A stretch of DNA of 64,000 nt from Xenorhabdus poinarii G6 (GTDB lineage Bacteria; Pseudomonadota; Gammaproteobacteria; Enterobacterales; Enterobacteriaceae). The notes under the pieces are model-generated. The model searched no databases, was not told the origin of the DNA, and saw nothing but the letters and a program-made list of their open reading frames with translations. This document shows, one piece after another, positions 59,555 through 64,000 of this stretch. Every line of letters starts with the position of its first letter. Position 1 is the first letter of the stretch. Both the position numbers and the translations under genes were made by a program. Location of the stretch: positions 3,472,001-3,536,000 of the forward strand of contig NZ_FO704551.1 of the NCBI RefSeq assembly GCF_000968175.1. Reading direction: 5' to 3'.

Positions 59555-60577
59555 ATGGAAAAAAAGAATTGCGCGTTGGCAACCATGAAAGATGTTGCCA
59601 AAGTGGCTGGCGTTTCTACCGCAACTGTATCAAGAGCACTCATGAATCCTGACAAGGTTTCTACCCGCACACGCCAGAAAGTTGAAAATGCCGTATTGGA
59701 AGTGGGTTATTATCCTCACCATCTCACCAAAAATTTACGCCGCAACGAATCCAGAACAATTCTGGTTATCGTGCCCGATATCAGTGATCCTTTCTTTACT
59801 GAAGTCATTCGGGGTATTGAAGAAACCGCCGTAGATTATGGTTATTTGGTACTGATTGGCGATTGCAGATATCAGCAGCAAGAACATGCTTTTATCAATC
59901 TTCTGATCACCAAACGCATTGATGGTATGGTGTTGCTTGGTTCCAACATTCCTTTTGATATTTCCAAAGAAGAGCAAAAAAATCTGCCACCGATGGTGAT
60001 GGCCAACGAATTCGCCCCCGGACTGGAACTCCCCACTGTTCATATTGACAACCTGACCGCCGCCTTTAATGCAACCCATCATTTGCAAAAACTGGGGCAT
60101 CAACGCATCGCCTGTGTTACCGGACCGAAAACCATGCCACTGTGTCACTATCGCTTACAGGGTTACATTCAGGCATTGCGGCGCACCGGGGAAACAATCC
60201 ATGAAGAATACATTGTGCGCGGCGATTTCACCTATGAAAGTGGCGCGGCATTGGCAGAAACCTTGCTGACTCTGCCTCAACCACCAAGTGCTATTTTCTG
60301 TCATAGCGATGTCATGGCAATGGGCGTCATGTGGCAAGCTAAAAAAATGGGATTAAAATTACCCGAAGATCTCTCTGTTGTCGGTTTCGATAATTTAAAC
60401 TTGGCTCAATACTGTGAACCCGCCCTGACCACAGTGAGACAGCCACGTTATGAAATTGGACATCACGCGATGCTATTATTGCTTGAGCAGCTTCAGGGAC
60501 GTTTTGTTTCTCAGGACTCACGCTTATTGGAGGCAGAATTGATCATTCGTGCAAGTACTTGCCCGCCTAAAAGCTAG
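59555..60577 (+). CDS. cytR: LacI-family repressor CytR
   Basis: CytR represses nucleoside uptake and catabolism genes together with CRP, and is relieved by cytidine. 340 residues. The helix-turn-helix and hinge are TMKDVAKVAGVSTATVSRAL onwards (about residues 10-60), followed by a periplasmic-binding-like ligand domain. TTAAGGAG lies seven bases before the ATG. ftsN follows after 71 bases, the same order as in E. coli. Confidence 0.96.
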   Translation: MEKKNCALATMKDVAKVAGVSTATVSRALMNPDKVSTRTRQKVENAVLEVGYYPHHLTKNLRRNESRTILVIVPDISDPFFTEVIRGIEETAVDYGYLVLIGDCRYQQQEHAFINLLITKRIDGMVLLGSNIPFDISKEEQKNLPPMVMANEFAPGLELPTVHIDNLTAAFNATHHLQKLGHQRIACVTGPKTMPLCHYRLQGYIQALRRTGETIHEEYIVRGDFTYESGAALAETLLTLPQPPSAIFCHSDVMAMGVMWQAKKMGLKLPEDLSVVGFDNLNLAQYCEPALTTVRQPRYEIGHHAMLLLLEQLQGRFVSQDSRLLEAELIIRASTCPPKS

Positions 60578-60648
60578 GCAAATAACGCCAGCTTAAGTAA
60601 CATTAGTTATCTATTCCTTTTATTTTAAATAACTCAGCGAATTAAACA

Positions 60649-61464
60649 GTGGCACAACGAGATTATGTAAGCCGTGGGCGTAACGCCCCCCGCCGGAAAA
60701 GTACTGGTAAGAAAGCAAAGCAGGCTCAAGGATTATCTAAAACGACATTAGCCATTGCCGTGGTTTTGGTAGTCATCTTTATGGGTGGGCTTTATTTCAT
60801 CGTACATCATCAGAAAGAAGAAAATGTACAGAATACCCCACAGCCCCATCATAAGATCAAGGAAAATAGCCTGCCACCAAAACCAGAAGAGCGCTGGAGC
60901 TATATTAAGGAATTGGAAAATCGGCCTGTTAACACACCGCCAATTCAGGAACCCGATACCACATTCAACCAACAAAACCGGCCTCACCCATTAACACCGG
61001 AGCAGAAACAGTTACTGGAACAAATCCAAGCCGATATGCACCAGCCACCGATTTCACTGAAAGAAGTGCCTTACAATAGTGAGCCAGTTCCACGTTCACA
61101 TGTCCTGGTCAATCCACCGACATCGCAATATGAATATTCCCAACAACAGGCAGAACAGCGCTTGTCAGAGGAAAAAAGTTCAGCGTCTTCTTCCCTGAAC
61201 ACCAGTGAAACGAGCAAACCAAAATCTGAAACAACCGGTTCAAAATGGATACTACAATGCGGTTCTTTCCGGGCAATCGCACCGGCGGAATCTGTCCGTG
61301 CCAGCCTTGCATTTGCAGGCATTGAGAGTCAGATTACGACGAAAGATAATTGGAACCGTGTTGTGCTTGGCCCCTATAAAAATAAGGCCAGTGCTGAAAA
61401 AATGCGTGAGCGCGTCGCAAATGCAGGTATCCCCAATTGTATTCTCCGCCCGCTAGGGGGTTGA
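60649..61464 (+). CDS. ftsN: Cell division protein FtsN
   Basis: FtsN triggers septal peptidoglycan synthesis at the divisome. 271 residues: a basic cytoplasmic tail, one membrane segment (TTLAIAVVLVVIFMGGLYFI, about 32-51), a Pro/Gln-rich periplasmic linker, and a C-terminal SPOR domain (from about residue 195; WILQCGSFRAIAPAESVRAS) that binds denuded glycan. The start is GTG at 60649 (MAQRDYVSRG), as in E. coli. Its stop overlaps the heat-shock promoter of hslVU. Confidence 0.95.
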   Translation: MAQRDYVSRGRNAPRRKSTGKKAKQAQGLSKTTLAIAVVLVVIFMGGLYFIVHHQKEENVQNTPQPHHKIKENSLPPKPEERWSYIKELENRPVNTPPIQEPDTTFNQQNRPHPLTPEQKQLLEQIQADMHQPPISLKEVPYNSEPVPRSHVLVNPPTSQYEYSQQQAEQRLSEEKSSASSSLNTSETSKPKSETTGSKWILQCGSFRAIAPAESVRASLAFAGIESQITTKDNWNRVVLGPYKNKASAEKMRERVANAGIPNCILRPLGG

Positions 61465-61487
61465 AAAAGCTGAAAGCTCCCCCATCT
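61460..61487 (+). promoter_or_regulatory. Sigma-32 promoter of hslVU
   Basis: GTTGAAA (61460-61466), a 13-base spacer, CCCCATCT (61480-61487), against the sigma-32 consensus CTTGAAA and CCCCATNT. It overlaps the ftsN stop codon and precedes hslV by about 115 bases. Fits the heat-shock control of hslVU. Confidence 0.85.
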
Positions 61488-61601
61488 AGATCTCTAATAA
61501 CATACATATGGTGCTTTTATCAGCATTGTGCAAGCAATGGTGAGATAACAAATTCACGCTCCGTGTGTACCCTTTTCTATTTTGTAACCAGGGGCTAACT
61601 C

Positions 61602-62132
61602 GTGACTACAATCGTAAGTGTTCGCCGTAATGGCACAGTCGTCATCGGTGGTGATGGACAGGCAACAATGGGCCATACCGTTATGAAAGGCAATGTCCGC
61701 AAAGTACGCCGCCTTTACAATGACAAAGTCATCGCAGGTTTTGCCGGCGGTACGGCTGATGCTTTCACACTGTTCGAGCTGTTTGAACGAAAACTTGAAA
61801 TGCATCAGGGGCATCTGACCAAAGCAGCCGTGGAACTCGCCAAAGATTGGCGAACAGATCGCATGCTGCGCAAACTGGAAGCCCTGCTTGCAGTCGCAGA
61901 TGAAAACGCGTCTCTGATTATTACGGGTAACGGTGATGTGATTCAGCCAGAAAATGACCTTATTGCGATTGGTTCCGGTGGATCATACGCACAGGCGGCG
62001 GCTCGCGCGATGTTAGAAACAACCGAACTCAGTGCCAGAGAAATTGCAGAACGCGCTCTGACTATCGCTGGCGATATCTGCATCTACACCAACCATAATC
62101 ACAACTTCGAAGAACTGCCTTCGAAATCGTAA
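61602..62132 (+). CDS. hslV: ATP-dependent protease peptidase subunit HslV
   Basis: HslV is the proteasome-like peptidase of the HslUV (ClpQY) complex. 176 residues. After removal of the first Met the N-terminal Thr ([10 protein letters not shown]) becomes the nucleophile. GGDGQATMG and [13 protein letters not shown] are typical. Start GTG at 61602. hslU begins 11 bases after its stop. Confidence 0.97.
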   Translation: MTTIVSVRRNGTVVIGGDGQATMGHTVMKGNVRKVRRLYNDKVIAGFAGGTADAFTLFELFERKLEMHQGHLTKAAVELAKDWRTDRMLRKLEALLAVADENASLIITGNGDVIQPENDLIAIGSGGSYAQAAARAMLETTELSAREIAERALTIAGDICIYTNHNHNFEELPSKS

Positions 62133-62143
62133 GGATAGATAGT

Positions 62144-63475
62144 ATGTCTGAAATGACTCCTCGCGAAATTGTCAGCGAACTCAATAACCACATCATCGGT
62201 CAGGACAAAGCCAAACGCGCTGTTGCCATTGCCCTGCGTAACCGCTGGCGTCGTATGCAGTTAGATGAATTACTGCGTCATGAAGTCACGCCAAAAAATA
62301 TTTTGATGATCGGGCCGACCGGCGTTGGTAAAACCGAGATTGCCCGTCGTCTGGCAAAATTAGCCAACGCACCTTTTATTAAAGTTGAAGCCACGAAATT
62401 CACCGAAGTGGGCTATGTTGGTAAAGAAGTTGACTCGATCATCCGTGATCTGACAGATGCCGCAATAAAAATGGTGCGTCTGCAATCCATTGAAAAAAAT
62501 CGCTATCGGGCAGAAGAATTGGCCGAAGAACGTATTCTGGATGTCCTGCTTCCTCCGGCAAAAAATAACTGGGGACAAACAGAAGCGCAATCCGAACCCT
62601 CTTCGACCCGTCAGGCATTTCGCAAAAAATTGCGTGAAGGCCAGTTAGACGATAAAGAAATTGAAATCGAAGTCGCCGCTGCGCCTGTTGGTGTTGAAAT
62701 CATGGCCCCTCCGGGCATGGAAGAGATGACGAATCAATTACAATCCATGTTCCAAAACCTGGCAGGCCAGCGTCAAAACAGTCGCAAGATGAAAATCAAA
62801 GACGCTTTCAAGCTACTGGTTGAAGAAGAAGCAGCAAAACTGGTGAATCCAGAAGAGCTGAAACAACAGGCGATTGATGCCGTTGAACAACATGGCATCG
62901 TTTTCATTGATGAGATCGATAAAATTTGTAAACGCGGTCAAACGTCTGGCCCGGATGTTTCCCGTGAAGGTGTTCAGCGTGATCTGCTGCCACTGGTCGA
63001 AGGCTGTACCGTTTCCACTAAACACGGCATGGTCAAAACGGATCACATTCTGTTTATTGCTTCCGGTGCCTTCCAGGTTTCCAGCCCTTCCGACCTGATC
63101 CCTGAGCTTCAGGGTCGCTTGCCAATCCGTGTTGAATTGCAGGCGCTGACCACAGAAGATTTTGAACGAATTCTGACCGAGCCTAATGCTTCGCTGACTG
63201 AACAGTACAAAGCGCTGATGGCGACGGAAGGTCTGAATATCGAATTCACTGCTGACGGTATCCGTAAAATTGCAGAAGCAGCATGGCAAGTGAATGAAAC
63301 AACCGAAAATATTGGTGCTCGTCGTCTGCATACGGTACTTGAGCGCATGATGGAAGACCTCTCCTTTGACGCCAGCGAAAGCCAGGGAAAATCCGTCGAA
63401 ATTAATGCCGATTATGTTAAAGAACACTTGGACGAATTGGTTGCAGACGAAGATTTGAGCCGGTTTATTCTGTAA
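62144..63475 (+). CDS. hslU: ATP-dependent protease ATPase subunit HslU
   Basis: HslU is the hexameric AAA+ unfoldase that feeds HslV. 443 residues. Walker A is [16 protein letters not shown] and Walker [10 protein letters not shown]; the I domain (about 110-240) lies between them. The C-terminal SRFIL inserts in HslV to activate it. Operon with hslV. Confidence 0.98.
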   Translation: MSEMTPREIVSELNNHIIGQDKAKRAVAIALRNRWRRMQLDELLRHEVTPKNILMIGPTGVGKTEIARRLAKLANAPFIKVEATKFTEVGYVGKEVDSIIRDLTDAAIKMVRLQSIEKNRYRAEELAEERILDVLLPPAKNNWGQTEAQSEPSSTRQAFRKKLREGQLDDKEIEIEVAAAPVGVEIMAPPGMEEMTNQLQSMFQNLAGQRQNSRKMKIKDAFKLLVEEEAAKLVNPEELKQQAIDAVEQHGIVFIDEIDKICKRGQTSGPDVSREGVQRDLLPLVEGCTVSTKHGMVKTDHILFIASGAFQVSSPSDLIPELQGRLPIRVELQALTTEDFERILTEPNASLTEQYKALMATEGLNIEFTADGIRKIAEAAWQVNETTENIGARRLHTVLERMMEDLSFDASESQGKSVEINADYVKEHLDELVADEDLSRFIL

Positions 63476-63574
63476 TCAGTGACACCGGCTCAATAAGACC
63501 TCGTTGACTGCACTGATGCACGTGAAAAATCTAACGTGGAAAAGGCGCAAGATACGATAAAAAATCACGCTATT

Positions 63575-63602
63575 GGGAGGCCTTGAGCCTCCCCTTTTTT
63601 TA
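63575..63602 (+). terminator. Terminator of hslVU
   Basis: GGGAGGC, CTTGA, GCCTCCC, then CTTTTTTT. Strong intrinsic terminator about 100 bases after hslU. Confidence 0.9.
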
Positions 63603-63637
63603 TTTTCGATGGTATAAAATTTATTACACCCATTCTA

Positions 63638-64000
63638 ATGGCAGACAGTAACAATATGAGCTCAACCACGTTTAGCAGTCAGATACAAGCATGGCTGGAA
63701 AGCTTGCGCCCCAAAACACTCCCGCTGGCCGTTGCTGCCGTTGTCACAGGCTCAGCGCTTTCTTCATGGGCAGGACAGTTCAAATGGCCAGTGACAGTAT
63801 TGGCGTTATTCACCGCCGCCATACTGCAAATTCTCTCCAATCTGGCCAACGATTATGGTGATGTCACCAAAGGCAGCGATACAGCAAAACGTATTGGCCC
63901 AATGCGCGGGATGCAAAAGGGGCTGATTACGGCAAAGCAGATGAAAACAGCATTGAAGATCACCGTGCTGTTTTCTTGTTTATCTGGCATTTCCCTCATC
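63638..64000 (+). CDS. menA: 1,4-dihydroxy-2-naphthoate polyprenyltransferase (3' truncated)
   Basis: MenA attaches the prenyl chain in menaquinone synthesis in the inner membrane. The first 121 residues are visible before the window ends. The Asp-rich motif is NDYGDVTKGSDTAKRIGP, with GMQKGLITAKQM after it, close to E. coli MenA. AWLESLRPKTLPLA at the N terminus is also typical. Two in-frame ATGs, 63638 and 63656, are possible; the second has AGACAG nearby and gives a length nearer to E. coli. Confidence 0.92.
   Translation, partial: MADSNNMSSTTFSSQIQAWLESLRPKTLPLAVAAVVTGSALSSWAGQFKWPVTVLALFTAAILQILSNLANDYGDVTKGSDTAKRIGPMRGMQKGLITAKQMKTALKITVLFSCLSGISLI

Noticed and set aside
62813-63427. 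204-codon open frame antisense to hslU
   Set aside because: A codon-use shadow of hslU without recognisable domains.

Overview
The window is chromosomal DNA of a gammaproteobacterium in the order Enterobacterales. Protein sequences and gene neighbourhoods resemble Escherichia coli throughout, but the moderate AT-richness, an argCBGH cluster with the short (about 400 residue) form of ArgG, and the loss of several E. coli neighbours (mscL, yhdN, katG) point to the Morganellaceae, most likely a Xenorhabdus- or Photorhabdus-like insect symbiont. The genus call is inference. Nearly everything here is housekeeping. I found no CRISPR array, prophage, toxin cluster or biosynthetic island.

Layout. 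1-5330: the end of fmt, then rsmB and trkA, an IS982-family element with a perfect 7-bp target duplication, then arfA and zntR. 5465-19400 (minus strand): the alpha, spc and S10 ribosomal operons (rplQ to rpsJ, with rpoA and secY), each with its recognisable promoter, leader or terminator. 19469-22270: bfr, bfd, tuf and the Thr-Gly-Tyr-Thr tRNA cluster. In E. coli the first half belongs to the tufA locus and the second to the tufB locus, so the junction looks like the product of tufA x tufB recombination. 22654-27063: coaA, an IS3-family (IS150-like) element sitting inside the coaA/birA terminator, birA and murB. 27180-32900: a complete rRNA operon (16S, tRNA-Ile, tRNA-Ala, 23S, 5S, tRNA-Thr, 5S) with twin promoters. 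32949-42160: murI, btuB, trmA, yijD, fabR, sthA, oxyR and an AT-rich MFS transporter gene. 42229-48068: the arginine cluster argHGBC, divergent from argE, with ARG boxes between argC and argE. 48069-56535: metF, ppc, metL, metB and metJ with MetJ operators. 56595-64000: rpmE, priA, cytR, ftsN, hslV, hslU and the start of menA.

How the genes work together. The window carries most of the small and large ribosomal subunit proteins of the S10-spc-alpha block, RNA polymerase alpha, EF-Tu, rRNA and tRNAs, so it is a core of translation capacity under growth-rate control. ArfA (ribosome rescue), RsmB and TrmA (RNA methylation) and Fmt (initiator tRNA formylation) add to this. A second theme is regulated amino-acid synthesis: ArgR-controlled arginine genes and MetJ-controlled methionine genes.

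The points most worth a second look are a ten-base homopolymer that replaces conserved helix-forming bases of the 23S rRNA, the chimeric tuf locus, a hairpin that hides the ribosome-binding site of the IS982 transposase, a hairpin at the 3' end of arfA like the one that makes its mRNA non-stop in E. coli, and an IS that split a terminator in its loop. Where a start codon was uncertain I chose the one that aligns with the E. coli protein and say so.
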